Origin: Erodium maritimum
Lineage: Eukaryota > Streptophyta > Magnoliopsida > Geraniales > Geraniaceae
Assembly (NCBI GenBank): GCA_963921825.1
Contig: OY997594.1
Coordinates: 28,316,956-28,380,955 of the forward strand
Length of the DNA: 64,000 nucleotides
Direction: 5' to 3'
The notes below the pieces were generated by a model. The model had not been told where the DNA came from. It saw only the letters and a program-made list of their open reading frames with translations, and did no database searches. This document shows positions 11,661-23,484 of the stretch, piece by piece (position 1 is the stretch's first letter; each line of letters begins with the position of its first letter). The position numbers were made by a program, and so were the translations under genes.

Positions 11661-12332
11661 CACAACACACAATACCACACCAACCACACTACACCGAACT
11701 TATCATACCAACGAAGCTTATCGTTACAACTTACCAAGGACACCGTATCGGTCTATCATTCACCCGATCATATCACATTCATCTCATTCATTCAACCAAT
11801 CACATCACGAAACAAACATTCATATTGCATTCATCATAGTTCACATGACATAATATGATTCTTAATTTAACCTAGAGTATATTATACAACGACATTTAAG
11901 GACGAATAACCATAATCAAACACAACCAACACGCAATCCTAAGGCTCGACATGGCCACATGTGATTCTACAGCACGACAATTCCCATAATTGAAAACGGT
12001 TATTCTAGTGAATCACATCCTATATGCAAGCTAAGACTCTTCCGGTTATTATCATCCTATATGCATACTATTATCGTTCTTTAATTTAAAAGCGGAAATT
12101 ACTACTCTTCCCTACCTAAGTGCTTAACAAAGCTTAGTCACAAGAACGCCTAGAAGTCTCCTCCTCCGAGCTCGAGAGTAAAGTCTAGAATCATAAATTA
12201 ATAAACAAAACAAGGGTGGTTCAAGAGGTAAGCACCCAAGTTAAAACCCCGAATGTTCGGTTAAGGATGGCCCTTCTAATTAAACGAAAAACACCCAAAA
12301 AGGACCCAAAAGGCCCAAAACTGGTCTGCCAC

Positions 12333-12445
12333 GGTTCGGGTCACTGAGCCGTGAGGCTCCCCGTCACGGTTGACATCACGGACCCGTGACGTGTGCCGTG
12401 ACGTCTTCCGTCACGGTCCCCGTCACGGATCCGTGATGGTCCAGA
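12333..12445. repeat. Cluster of palindromic TGACG/CGTCA motifs in solo LTR 1
   Basis: Repeated short palindromes such as GTCACGGATCCGTGA and variants. TGACG is the core of as-1-like elements bound by TGA-type bZIP factors. A related cluster lies in LTR 3 (25347-25520). Confidence 0.55.
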
Positions 12446-14460
12446 CCTGTTTCGTCTTTCTTCTTCCTCCAGCCTCCTTTCCACGAAATCAACATAACAA
12501 ACTCCATTTTTAACAATCCAAAACCTCCAAAACAGTACCAAACACTCCAAAACTCCAACACCCATAATGGGTTTCATCAAAAACACAAAACCCCAAATGA
12601 TTTCTACATAAATCATCCATTTCCAACTCATAAACAATCATCTAACAACAATAACTCAAAACCTAACCATTTCTAGCAATTTCTAAGGAGACCCATAATT
12701 TGAAATAGATTGAAATGAGATTGTGAGAGCTTACTTACCTTTGGAATGATGAGATGATGAAGATGGTGAAGTTTTTGAGAAGATTTTGTGAAGAAATGGC
12801 CTTAAAGGAGCTCCCTTTCTCTTACTTCTTCTTCAAGCTTCAATGGAAGCTTTTCTTCTCTCCTCCCCCTGTAGATTTCGGCTACACCAAACAATATGAG
12901 CTGAATTGGTCCAAAATTGAGTCATTTAACCTAAAGGTGAAGTCCCTAAAGTGTCCCTTGCTCTTATCCTCTCAAGACCAACTAAGGAGGTTCAAATGGG
13001 TCTTTTTAGCCCATTTTCTTCCCCTCCAAGCTAACATGGGCAGTGTCCATGTAGGGACCACTCTCACTCAAAATATCTTCAGCTCATTTAAATTAATTAG
13101 GCTTGGTTTGACAGAAAGTTGACTTTTTCATAAAATTAGGAATTTGAAAGGAAACGACCCAACTAAGCTAACCGTAACGACGGCTAAGCTTTTTGGGTCC
13201 CGGAAAGGTCCCGAGTGACTCTCGGAGTCCTCGGTTGACTTTTCCGGCCGAAAGTCAACTTTCGCCAGAAATCACCGGTTGGACCGGGATCGACCGGGAG
13301 CGGTTCTTACATGTAGCATTGTCATCATCGGTGGGAAGTGAAGTGAGTGGGGTTGTGCTGTAACTCACGACCTCGTCTAACCGTCGTCGTACACGATCGG
13401 TTGTGCCTTCCTCTGCCTAGAAATTCTCATCGTTTTCCAATGGCTCGATCCAATGGTGTAAGTTGAAAGTCTTTGATACGTCCTTAGGTGCGGTGAGTCG
13501 ATAGATTTCCATGGCCCGCTATTTGAACTGCTCTTCGTACCACTCGCTACAATCTCTTTCAACCCTCTCCTTCCTCAGCAAACTGATGTACCTCCGGACT
13601 CGTGGCACACTTTTGTTCCAATGGATTTTGACCGATTGCCACGTTCACTCTTAGGAGTTGAGTTTCCCAGCTCTGACGGATCTCTTGGTGATAGTGCCCC
13701 AAAACATGCCAACATCTTGGGAGGTTCCCTTGATGGAGTCTTTGGTTGTGCGCTGTCAGGTGGATATGAGGACGTGGTCGATCGTGGGTACCCATTTTGT
13801 TCGCTTGTCTACGGCCTACGTGGTCCTCGAGCCAACGAAGGATGAATAAGACGACAATCGAGTTCCCTGATGCCATTAACATGTTATTGGTGGTACTTTG
13901 GATTGTCGGGGAAGTCTTCAAAGTTGGGCCCCATATTAAACGGGTTGAACGTTGGTGGTCGGAATTGAACGTTGGTGGACGGTTGTCCCATTGGCCCTAG
14001 GTTGAAAAGATTGATTAGCCTACATAATCAAAATTTAACTTATTAAAATTAAATGCAATTGATTAGCCTACATAATAAAAAAATTAAAATTAATTAAATG
14101 AAATGCATTTGTAATCATAATAAAAAATTAAGTTACTGAAATTAATTGCATTTGTAATGAAAATTAATTAACAAAAAAAACATTGGTTCCAACCACCGGC
14201 TTGCATGAATTGGTTGAACTCTTTAGAGGTGAAGCCTGTTTGCAACATCTGTTGGTAGCTCCCTACTAGATTGGTGTTGATCTCGCCAACCGTATTTCGT
14301 TCTTCCGGCGTGCGTTCTTATTGCTCCGGTGTGCTCGACGGTTGAGTGAAATCACTGTCATACATTCTTTGCTTGAATTTAGTAGAGAGGAAATGGATTT
14401 GAGATTGACAATTGAGAGAATGTAGAGAGAAATGATGTGGATTAGATGAACGGGGTGGGG

Positions 14461-14468
14461 TATTTATA
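14461..14468 (-). promoter_or_regulatory. TATA box of the third Myb-like ORF1
   Basis: Minus strand TATAAATA, about 96 bp upstream of the ATG at 14365. The foldback MITE at 14511-15008 is inserted directly upstream and would have cut the promoter from its distal part. Confidence 0.55.
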
Positions 14469-14510
14469 AGGGTTTTTGTGTATTTATTTTGTTTTAAATT
14501 TTATTAAAAA

Positions 14511-15008
14511 GGGTTAATTGTTGAAACTTACCCTTATTTATTGGTCACGAACACTATGCTACCCTCCTTTTCAAAATGATATTTGCGGTACCTTATCTAT
14601 TGGTCACGCGATTACGTTAGGAAAAATAGACGGTAAAATGCCGTTTTTTCCATTCCGTTAGTCATATGACCCCAAGTGTCATATAATGGATGGTAAAATG
14701 ACGGTTTTTCCCCCTTAAGTATTTGACCTCTATATGTTTTATAAGGAACAACAACGAGGGTGCAATGATAATGTTCCTTATAAAATGTATAAAAGTCAAA
14801 TAATGAAGGAAAAAAACGTCATTTTACCATCCATTATATGACACTTGAGGTCATATGACTAACGGAATGGAAAAAACGGCATTTTACCGTCTATTTTTCC
14901 TAACGTAATCGCGTGACCAATAGATAAGGTACCGCAAATATCATTTTGAAAAGGAGGGCAGCATAGTGTTCTTGACCAATACATAAGGGTAAATTTCAAT
15001 AATTAACC
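14511..15008. mobile_element. 498-bp foldback MITE, near-palindrome, 10-bp target duplication
   Basis: Two arms of about 240 bp are close inverse copies around a spacer of about 20 bp near 14750. The ends are GGTTAATTGTTGAAACTTAC and its near-complement. TTATTAAAAA stands at 14501-14510 and again at 15009-15018. A 9-10 bp duplication fits Mutator-like MITEs. No coding frame. The arms carry GTCATATGAC-type palindromic text and could form a very long hairpin. Confidence 0.8.
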
Positions 15009-15307
15009 TTATTAAAAATAATAATAAATAAATAAACTAGCCGTTCACGACCGTTGGAGCTCCAATGGTCGTTTTTTTGTCTTAACCGGGACACGTGTCG
15101 ACATGTGAGAGGGCGATGTGCGGACCCGCGAGGCATGAACCCGTTTTTGGGTTCGAGGGCCGCAGCCGGGCTCACAAAACGCGGGTTTGTGGTCCGGGCT
15201 CCGCGGTTCAGGCACCGCACAATGTGCGAACTCCAAACCCCTCACCTCGAACCCCCTGTTTTGTGGTCTTGTCCCGGCCTCATGCCCCCACGTTGTACAT
15301 GTTCTAA

Positions 15308-15784
15308 GGTGAAGATTGGATCGTTCCCTGGTTTCTCTTGAGGTTCTGGCCAGCTTTGGTTCCTTATGTCTGAGTTGCTTGGATAGATGTATCTCTGATC
15401 AAAAACTCATTGTGTTAGCCGACAAATCCATAGATTGGAGATCAAATTTATAAATGTTTGGTTGAGGGGTATCCAAAACTATACCCTTTGGTTTAAATTG
15501 AGGGTTCTCAAGCAACGTCTAAAATGGTGGAACTTAAATGACTTTGAAGTCATAGAAAAAGAGATTGAGGATGTAAGGAAAGAGATGTCAATATTGGACT
15601 CTGTGGTAGATGATAGGTTGCTCCTTCCTACTGAATGGATCTAGAGATCTCTCATCAAAGCAAAGTTGATCTAGAAATTGAAGCTCCTTGCCAAAGTGTG
15701 GAGTCAAAAAACCAGGATACTATGGGTTAAAGACGGAGATAGATGGTTAAAAGTCTATCATATTTTAGCAAACTAGAGGATTAA
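15308..15784 (+). mobile_element. L1-like LINE ORF2 remnant, upstream part
   Basis: The frame at 15435-15644 (KLRVLKQRLKWWNLNDFEVI) and the following TRILWVKDGDRWLKVYHILA resemble the linker between endonuclease and reverse transcriptase in plant L1-like ORF2 (compare WxKEGDRNTKFFH). In-frame stops are present. The copy continues after the solo LTR at 19353. Confidence 0.65.
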
Positions 15785-16692
15785 TGTAAAGACCACCATG
15801 TTTTAAAAAGGTATTATTTTACAATTTGGAACATTGGAGTAAGTTTCTGCAACAAGTGGTTTGTTAAAAAAAATGGTTTAAAAGGAGGGAAAGGACTAGT
15901 TTGGGTCGAGCTGGGAATTGGGCCAGCTCAGGGCCCAATTAGTCCAATCGCTGGCCCATTTGAGCGAGCCCAAACCCAAGTCAGAGCTTTAAAAGGGGGT
16001 CAAACCCTAATTTCGCGTTACTGTTCATCGTCCCCAATTTTCCTCGTCTCCCTCTCGCGAAATCGAACCAGCAGCTTCCCCTTCGCCTCTTCTCTCCCTC
16101 TATCGCGCCAGAAACCGGCGAGCTTCGCCGTCCGCCGATAAACCCTCCACTTCACCTCTCTTCTTCCTCCCTTCGGTACCAGTAGAGCTCCGTCCTCTAA
16201 ACCGAGGAGACTCACCGGAACGTCTCGGACTCGAGCTCTCCGGTTCAATCCACGCCGGCGACAGAAACCCGAGCAGTGGGTGCCTCCCCAGCCTCTTCTC
16301 TCTTCGATTCCGGCTTCACCTCGCCACGAATCGAGCCTTCCGAGCTCGTTGCGAGCAGGTTCAGACGGAACCCTCGCCGGCGAAACTGGTTCTCCAGATC
16401 TGGAAGAAGACGAACGGGAGCCACGTCTCAGGCCTCGCCGCCACGGCTTCGTGGTCACCAGCAACCCTCCGCCCCTCGCCGCTCCGTTCCCTCTCGTTTC
16501 CGAGTGTTTCTGACGCGGTGGTCGGCGGCCGGAGCACCGTTGCTCGCCGGAGACGCCGCCGGAGCCAGGACACCTCGAACTCGGGCTCGAGCAAGCCTTG
16601 GGCCGGACAGAAGACCCTTGGGCCGAGAAGGCCATGGGCCGGACTGAAGACTTGGGCCGTGAGAAGGTCAGTGTGGACCTGACCAGTTCGGG

Positions 16693-17248
16693 CCTTGGGC
16701 CCAGTCGGACTTCCGAACCGGGTCTGGACACGGGTCTGGACCGGGTTCGGGCTCGGATCCGGGTCAACCCGGCAGTAAATAAAATCTTTTTAAAATCAGT
16801 TTTTAATTAAATGATTAATTCAAATTAATTGGTTTTAATTGAATAATTAAAAGAGGCTTTCGAATAACTCGATGGAACTTTGGACATTTACTGGTTTTGA
16901 TTTGGACCTTTTTTGTGTCAAATCTAGACGGGACTCCGTCCGAGATCAAGGGCGTGGACCGAGCTAGAAGCCTTGGGCCCAGTCGGACTTCCGAACCGGG
17001 TCTGGACACGGGTCTGGACCGGGTTCGGGCTCGGATCCGGGTCAACCCGGCAGTAAATAAAATCTTTTTAAAATCAGTTTTTAATTAAATGATTAATTCA
17101 AATTAATTGGTTTTAATTGAATAATTAAAAGAGGCTTTCGAATAACTCGATGGAACTTTGGACATTTACTGGTTTTGATTTGGACCTTTTTTGTGTCAAA
17201 TCTAGACGGGACTCCGTCCGAGATCAAGGGCGTGGACCGAGCTAGAAG
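16693..17248 (+). repeat. Tandem duplication of 278 bp, apparently perfect
   Basis: 16693-16970 and 16971-17248 read the same base for base as far as I could compare. Each copy starts CCTTGGGCCCAGTCGG and ends GACCGAGCTAGAAG. LTR 3 lacks this doubling. Confidence 0.85.
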
Positions 17249-17987
17249 AACGAAGATCACGCTGGTACCCGTGTGAAGAACGGTGTGGTGATTATCGTGT
17301 GCGACATCAGAGTGTTGAGAGGAAGACCACGAGGTAGGGAAAGTCATAATTTCTTAATTAACGCTTAGTATGCATGATTAGGATAATAAAATCGGAAAGG
17401 TCCTAGAGTTGCCTATAAGATGCGAATAACTAGAATAATCGTATTTCAATTACTAATAAATGGATGAGTCTAGTATGCATGTTTAGGACAATGACAATTA
17501 GTGAAGTGTGCTTTCAATACTTGGGAAATTGATTGACTGGTAGAGAGGCTGTGAAGAGCTCTCGGATTAGTTGTGTGCTAGGTTCACATGCTTGATTGAT
17601 TGTTGTCGAGTTAACTTAAGAGTCTAATGAAACTAGATTAGCTTGTCTTATCGAATGCATATCTGTTCGTTCACACGATGTTTGATTGGTCGAATGCATA
17701 CTTGGTTGATTGAGTGTTTATGTTGATATAATTGTTGGTTGAACGGATGATCGAGTATGACTGGTTGTGCCAAAGGGGTACAATCAGGTGATCGATGTAC
17801 CGATGGTTGGTGACAGGTAAGTGTACGGTAAGTATGAAATGATGTTGCTTGTCTGGGTTGTGATGAAAGTGTGTTCCGACGTGTGCTGCTTGATGGATGA
17901 ATGAAATGCTTGTTCCTTTATTCTTATTCTTGAATGTATGCTCGTTTATTGGGTTGTCTGTTTGTTTGCTTGGTTCGGTATTACACC

Positions 17988-18006
17988 GGGGGGGGGGGGG
18001 GGGGGG
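17988..18006 (+). repeat. Run of 19 G in solo LTR 2
   Basis: Homopolymer between GGTATTACACC and TAATCCGGTGCCG. LTR 3 has the counterpart with 29 G at 26382-26410. Confidence 0.9.
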
Positions 18007-18080
18007 TAATCCGGTGCCGTTGTGGTGGTTGGAGTTGAACAGATACAGTGAGATATGGACTGAGTTTAGAGCCCGCGTGT

Positions 18081-18302
18081 ATTGGTTACTGGATATTATG
18101 AGAGTTGAGCATTGGCAGATCTTGCGGGATATTCATTGGTTACTGGATATTATGAGAGTTGAGCATTGGCAGATCCTGCGGGATATTCATTGGTTACTGG
18201 ATATTATGAGAGTTGAGCATTGGCAGATCCTGCGGGATATTCATTGGTTACTGGATATTATGAGAGTTGAGCATTGGCAGATCCTGCGGGATATTCATTG
18301 GT
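18081..18302 (+). repeat. Minisatellite of 54 bp, four units plus a partial one
   Basis: Units start ATTGGTTACTGG at 18081, 18135, 18189 and 18243, with a partial unit at 18297. They are almost identical. LTR 3 has a degenerate version near 26490-26600. Confidence 0.9.
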
Positions 18303-19352
18303 TATTGGACCCTACGGGGCATTGATTATTGGGTCTGCGGGCATTTGGTTATTGAACCCTGCGGGGCATTGGTTATTGGGCCTGCGGGCAATTGGACAGT
18401 TTACCCTGCGGGGAAAGGATTACTTATGGTTTCACCCCAAGGAACTGCATCCCAGTGGGTGCACTACTTGGTCCCCTATGACATATGGTCCTTTGGAGGC
18501 ATTCCTGGGAATCCCGATGATAAGCGCCCAATTGGGATTGTTTCCGGTGCCCCGACGCATGTGCTTCCTCTGGACCGAGGGAAAATCCAATATGATATGG
18601 ATACTCTGGTGGATCGGAATATGGGAACCGAGGTGATCCCAAAATCTATCCATGGATCGGAGGCTTGAGAAAGCGAGTGGTTGGCAAGATATTGATTATT
18701 CCCATTTTTACTATTATTGATCCGTTAAAGTATTTATTATGAACTTCTTTTAAGTTACTGCCACCTTCGGAGAAGCGATGTTATTTCATTACAACGGATT
18801 CCATAATATTTCTTGATTAATAGTATTTACTTGTTCCCAGTGTGATGGATTTCTATTTTATTTTAATGCTTTCCATCTATTCTCTGGTAAGTTATCGTTA
18901 TCCTTGAGATTGCACCATTGGTATTGTTACTTCTTATTGGTTTATTACATCCTTTGGTCTAGGGGTTTTTAATACTTTTGTGACATCGAATTAAAACAGT
19001 TTTAATATTAAACTTGGAGACTAAGGTCATTTACGATTTTCCCTACTGAGCGTAAGCTCACCCCTATTTGTTTATTTATTGTTCGTACAGGTATACTTGA
19101 GACTTGGGAAAATTCGAGGCTCGGGAGCTTCCGGATGGCTGGAGGATTGTATTAGAGATGTGTTGGTCCACATAGTTGAACTTTATTTACCTTATGTTAC
19201 TTATCAAGTTTTAACATCTTTTCTTGGATTATTGAGAAATACTTTAGTCTCGTTTTCAGTTGTAAAGGAATTTATTACAGTTTTATTACTTTTACCTCGT
19301 TTGTTCCTGGTCACGTCTCGAGTCTGGTCAAAACCGGATTTGGGGCGTGACA

Positions 19353-19780
19353 GTTAAGAAGGAAATTTCCCAGATTTTGCACAATGGGAGTTGGGTGGTA
19401 GATCTGAGGGAAATAAAGAAGCTTGCAGCCTCTCTATTCTTAGTCAGGTTTAAAGAGTGGTCTCCTTAAATTAATTTATATGATTTGCCTTTCAAACAAG
19501 TATCCAAAGTGCAAGCAAATTTGCTGGAATGCCTTTTCTTTGAGAAGGAGGTCTTGTTAGGTATTAAGGGCTACAAATAAGTACACTATGAAGTTCTTCC
19601 AAGCCTAATGGAGTTTTCTTGAACCGGTTTTATAAGGGTGGTCATTTGGGGAAAGGGTTGAACTCTTCTGTCATGACTTCAATACCTAAAGTGAAAAGGC
19701 CCCAATATTTTGATGACTTTCGACCTATAAGTCTAGTGGGAGGCCCGTGTAAGATCCGTTGAAAGGTTATGGGCTATTTT
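19353..19780 (+). mobile_element. L1-like LINE ORF2 remnant, reverse-transcriptase start
   Basis: Continuation after solo LTR 2: KKEISQILHNGSWVVDL, then at 19683-19755 IPKVKRPQYFDDFRPISLVG, a clear match to the L1-like reverse transcriptase motif IPKVxxPxxxxDFRPISLxG. Several in-frame stops are present. The homology ends near 19760, so the catalytic core is lost. Confidence 0.75.
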
Positions 19781-20954
19781 GTTCAATTTGGGTCTATAGG
19801 TGAAACCAAGAGGTTGGGGAAAAGGTCTTACAAGGGAAATGAAAAATCTACTTTCTCACCTTCAGTTGAGTTTAAGAGTTTTTTCTTGTTAAAAAGATAT
19901 ATCAGTTGCTTGAGAGTCAAGGCAGCTCAAATCAAGTTTGCACACAAATTTTGTGGTCTCCTTTCAAAATATCTGTTTTTATTGTGTAGAGGCAATTCCT
20001 TCTTACATAACAATGATACGGCACATAACCTAACTCAATTATATTCATTCTTTCGAAGTTGATATGGGATGTTTTGTAATACAACAACTCGTATTTTTCT
20101 TTGAAAAAGGAATGATTAGACCAAAGATTAAAATGAAGCTTTCGGCCATTGGATATGTTAATTAATTGCAATTAGGCATAACTAGTGAACACAACCTCGG
20201 TCAAAACTTGCCTAACACTTTCTCATCTCACCAACTCACCTAATTTTGGTCTTCCACCGATTCGGCTTAATAAGAATAATTAATCATCTCATTGTCATTT
20301 ACGATTTCTTGTTAGTTCCAACTCCCAATTTATATTAGAAATTAATGAAAAACTTGTTTGATTAATTAGGATATACCGGACCTTTAATTATTTGATGGTA
20401 AAAAAATATCCCGAGTTTCGCGTATAAATCATACATTGAGAGAGCCATTTTAGCATTTAGTTCATGTCATCTGTGTCGAATTTGGCTATTGATTTGATTC
20501 ATTCCCGAAAAGTAAATAATGCAGAAATTATCTAATTTGTCCAATTCAAAACTTTTCTTTTGGCAAGAAACTAGCATGTATTCACATTAAATCTTAATCA
20601 TTGTAGTAGGCAATGTCGAAATAGAAGGTACTAATATGAAACCCTAGCATGTGCATGCATAGTTACCCTATTTTGCAATGATGGGTATATGATCCACACG
20701 TTGTGGTACATGTAATTGACGAATAATCACGTGATACTGACATGTATATAATTTAAACATCAAATGATAATAATAGGCAATAGAAAAGAATCTTTGACTC
20801 AATTACGTACGATTAGTTGGACAAAACATGAAATGTCAACAAGGCATATGATGTTTCTGTATTATTATGTAAAGCTTTGTTGGGAATTCACTTGCTATTT
20901 ATAGGAACCAATCAAATTATTATTATTGGACAAGAGAAGGAAACATAATGATGA
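19781..20954. other. AT-rich spacer
   Basis: No gene or named repeat recognised. Confidence 0.4.
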
Positions 20955-20970
20955 CGATAAGATTAATGTT

Positions 20971-21871
20971 TTTTTTGAAAGAAAGGCGAGCCGAGGAGTG
21001 GTATTATATTGATGCTCGAGAACCGTTACTAGTGGCGGACAAAAGGCCTGAGAACAGAATAGTGTTCGGGCTTCTCGTAGGACACCCAACGCTCTGAACC
21101 TGTAGAAATAGTCTAGTTGACATCCTACACAACAATGAAAGTCCCTATAGTCAAGCCGATCGAACCAAATAAAATAAAACTTAACTAATCCAAAACCTAA
21201 AAACAGACACAGAAAATGCCAGAAACATGAAATAACGAAACAAACAATACAACTAAACACCAGAACTAAAAAACTCATAGCTTTCGTAGTGGGGCGTCTT
21301 CGTACTGTCGATTCGTCTTGATATGCCGGCGTAACCCGATCTTGGGTATCGTAGGATAATACCCCATCTTACCGACCCTCCCCCGGGTCCCAAATCCATC
21401 GCGCGTATTTCTCCGAGACCTTCTGCAAGTGACTCGTACGGGCGTTCGGTTGAGAAAAAATTTCCAAACCCAAACCCTGATAAATCCAAGCCATAACATG
21501 TGGTTATTGACTTCGGAACCGCTCGGTAGGCTCATTGAAGTCTCTTAGACTTGGTTTGATCGATGGGGGGTGGAACCGAAGGGGCCACAGGCTATGACCG
21601 GTAGATCTGGCAGTCGAGGCAGCGAACATGGCCAGATGGAAGCAGATCAAGTTATGGTTGGTAAAGGACGATGTACCAAGCCGTAAGGAAGTGAGGTTGG
21701 CCGGAAAAGGTGCTGCGAAACCTCGGCCTGATCGAAAAGGAAAACTGACATCGTTGTTGGTGTGAATAAAATAAATATGACCATGGCCAAAAAGAGCTAT
21801 ATGCGGCGCTACGTTTTTTTAGTTGCTACAAAGTTGCTTCTCTTGGTACTTGAATTACTATGTTACTACTT
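20971..21871 (-). mobile_element. Short LINE derivative with 16-bp target duplication
   Basis: CGATAAGATTAATGTT stands at 20955-20970 and again at 21872-21887. The minus-strand insert ends in a run of A (TTTCTTTCAAAAAAAA). The insert is about 900 bp, has a short decayed frame at 21275-21535 and no reverse transcriptase. TSD length and A-tail are diagnostic of LINE-type target-primed insertion. A link to the other short LINE derivatives here is inferred from composition and layout. Confidence 0.75.
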
Positions 21872-21887
21872 CGATAAGATTAATGTT

Positions 21888-23125
21888 AATGTTATTCATG
21901 TCATGTCCGAGGCAAGAAGCACAAAATATGCAAAAAAGAATGAATGCTAGTCATGTCTTTTTTGTTTTTTTCAAAGGTTCCATTTCTGAATCCTATTTGC
22001 TACTGTAGTTAATCAATTAATGTATTTGGGTTTATACCAAACAGTTGATTACAATTATTGGTAATGTGAACCAAAGTAGAAGTCAGAAGTCAAAGTCCTG
22101 AGGGAATTTTTAGGATACTATAATGGAAGTTTTAGTCCTCCCCGTAATGTTATTTTTTTAAAAACTTACAAAGGGAAGAAATGTTCTAACAATACTCAAC
22201 GTCACATAATTGATCATTAGGATTTCTTAATCGTTGAACTCGACGGTGTGTACTGGTGGTGAGGTCTGCGTCGGCCATCACCGTCAGCATCAAATCGTCG
22301 GTTCACCGCCAGCACTTCACTGCGGTTTCCCACCAACGTTGTGGATGCTCTAAAATAAGTCAAGTTGGACTTTGACCGTTAGAATAAATATATATGGTCT
22401 ATGAATTTACATATCAAAAAAACATCACGCAATGAGAAGTTCTCAGTTACAAGTATACGTGTCAATATTATTCTAAAATAAAATTACGACCAATGGAAGT
22501 ACGAAGGTTCAATTGTCCCCAAAGTCCAAAGTAAAACCTACAAATTATTGATTAACAAGCAAAAGAGACATGAAGCTACGGCTATAGAAGTGGGTCCATT
22601 TGCCTTGAGGAACAAGGAAACAACGAGGGAAGAACAAAAAATAAAATCAATTAATTCATGATCATGTCACTACTTCTCATCACCTCGTCCAAAAAGCCAA
22701 AATCTCCGGTCCATGTCAACGATTTAGAAGGCACACAACATCATAAAAAACTGAATCATACTATTGAGTGATCAAGGAAATTAAATTATTGTTTATTTAA
22801 TCAAATTTTAGTTTTAGGAAATAAGTGTATATCATCAATAAAATTAAACATGTAAAAATCGACTGAAGTTTACTATTTATATTATTATGTATGTGAGGAG
22901 AAACCATTTAATTACAAAGTGAGTACGATAAGAGAAGTGTTCATCTTCTATAAAATAGAAGAACCAAGATAAACAAAGCACTGACCCTAGTTTTAAATTT
23001 GTACAACAAAGATCAAATAATAGAAGAGGAAGAAGAAATCCAGTGACTCAAAATTGATAGACTGAACCTTCCTAGCTATTAAAGTTTCTTTAATCTCTCT
23101 TTTAACGAAATCAGTCTTTGTATTT
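21888..23125. other. Spacer with a possible Harbinger-like end at 22351
   Basis: Most of the stretch is AT-rich and unassigned. At 22330-22353 the text CGTTGTGGATGCTCTAA reads inward TTAGAGCATCCACAACG, resembling the Harbinger ends at 1944 and 15304. No partner end was found. Confidence 0.3.
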
Positions 23126-23484
23126 TGGGTTATTTTCATCTCACTATCTTAACTATGTGGGTTTTTTCATCTCACTATCATAACTATTTTTTTTGTGGCA
23201 CCTCACTACCCTAGGATGTATTTTTTTTTCACTTTCATACCCGCCGTCAATTTTCCATCCATTTTTGGATGAAAAAACTTAAAAAGTCTATAATACCCCT
23301 CACTAGCAATCAAACTTTCAAAAGCATGTCATTGGTTTTCAAAATTTCTTTTAAAAAATCAGTTTTTAATGTCACAAAAATGCATTCTAGGGTAGTGAGG
23401 TGTCACAAAAACTGCATTTTAGGGTAATGAGGTGCCACAAAAAATAGTTAGGGTAGTGAGATGAATAAAATCACATAGTTTTTC
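23126..23484. mobile_element. Foldback MITE with TTTCATCTCACT arms
   Basis: The left arm contains TTTTTTCATCTCACTATC and GTGGCACCTCACTACCCTA, and the right arm (about 23370-23480) is the inverse. The left arm also has an extra copy of its first segment. A half copy lies at 54735-54880. No target duplication was recognised. Confidence 0.55.

Larger units (their letters stand above)
10878..13311 (-). repeat. Solo LTR 1 of a Ty3/gypsy-like family
   Basis: Plus strand begins TGTCACGCCCCAAATCCGG and ends CGGTTCTTACA, so the LTR reads TGTAAGAACC to GGGCGTGACA on the minus strand, the orientation of the Ty3/gypsy element at 57-64 kb. Flanks TGTGG (10873-10877) and TGTAG (13312-13316) form a 5-bp target duplication with one mismatch. 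No internal region is present, so it is a solo LTR. It contains a minisatellite (11390-11660), a cluster of TGACG palindromes (12333-12445) and the family palindrome at 11178-11191. Confidence 0.8.
10478..14365 (-). pseudogene. Harbinger Myb-like ORF1, split by a solo LTR
   Basis: The ATG at 14365 starts MYDSDFTQPSSTPEQ, similar in style to the ORF1 at 1621. The middle part (about 13450-13780) shows TTKDSIKGTSQDVGMFWGTI, WQSVKIHWNK and ERDCSEWYEEQFK, matching the Myb-like domain and what follows it. The C-terminal part (10478-10877) holds RPIGNKAAKRKGKG and a coiled-coil-like tail ending QKKIDSL. RPxGxKxAKRKGK is a hallmark of plant ORF1 proteins of this type. A 2.4-kb LTR lies between the two parts. 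The frame also has several stops and frame changes in the N-terminal half. It is a fossil DNA-transposon gene. Confidence 0.7.
10267..15304 (-). mobile_element. PIF/Harbinger transposon enlarged by nested insertions
   Basis: The right end, inward on the minus strand, reads GAACATGTACAACGTGG, next to TAA (15305-15307). It resembles the right end of the first Harbinger element. The left end near 10267 (GAAGTGCTGAGTGG after GTA) is a weak match, so that border is uncertain. Inside are one ORF1 pseudogene (10478-14365), a solo LTR (10878-13311) and a foldback MITE (14511-15008). Between promoter and right end lies GACACGTGTCGACATGTGAG, which resembles the same region of the first element. No transposase gene was seen. 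Confidence 0.6.
15785..19352 (+). repeat. Solo LTR 2 of the same Ty3/gypsy-like family
   Basis: Begins TGTAAAGACC and ends AACCGGATTTGGGGCGTGACA. Flanks ATTAA (15780-15784) and GTTAA (19353-19357) give a 5-bp duplication with one mismatch. It interrupts the LINE ORF2 remnant, and the LINE text resumes directly after it. It shares 17250-18660 with LTR 3 (25690-26875). It holds a 278-bp tandem duplication, a run of 19 G, a 54-bp minisatellite and the family palindrome at 19047-19060. Its first kilobase does not resemble that of LTR 1, so the start is less certain than the end. Confidence 0.7.

Noticed and set aside
16018-16767. Minus-strand open frame of 249 codons, Arg/Ser-rich
   Set aside because: It lies in the GC-rich part of solo LTR 2, has no known domain, and its start recurs in the 278-bp duplication. 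The frame is best explained by base composition.
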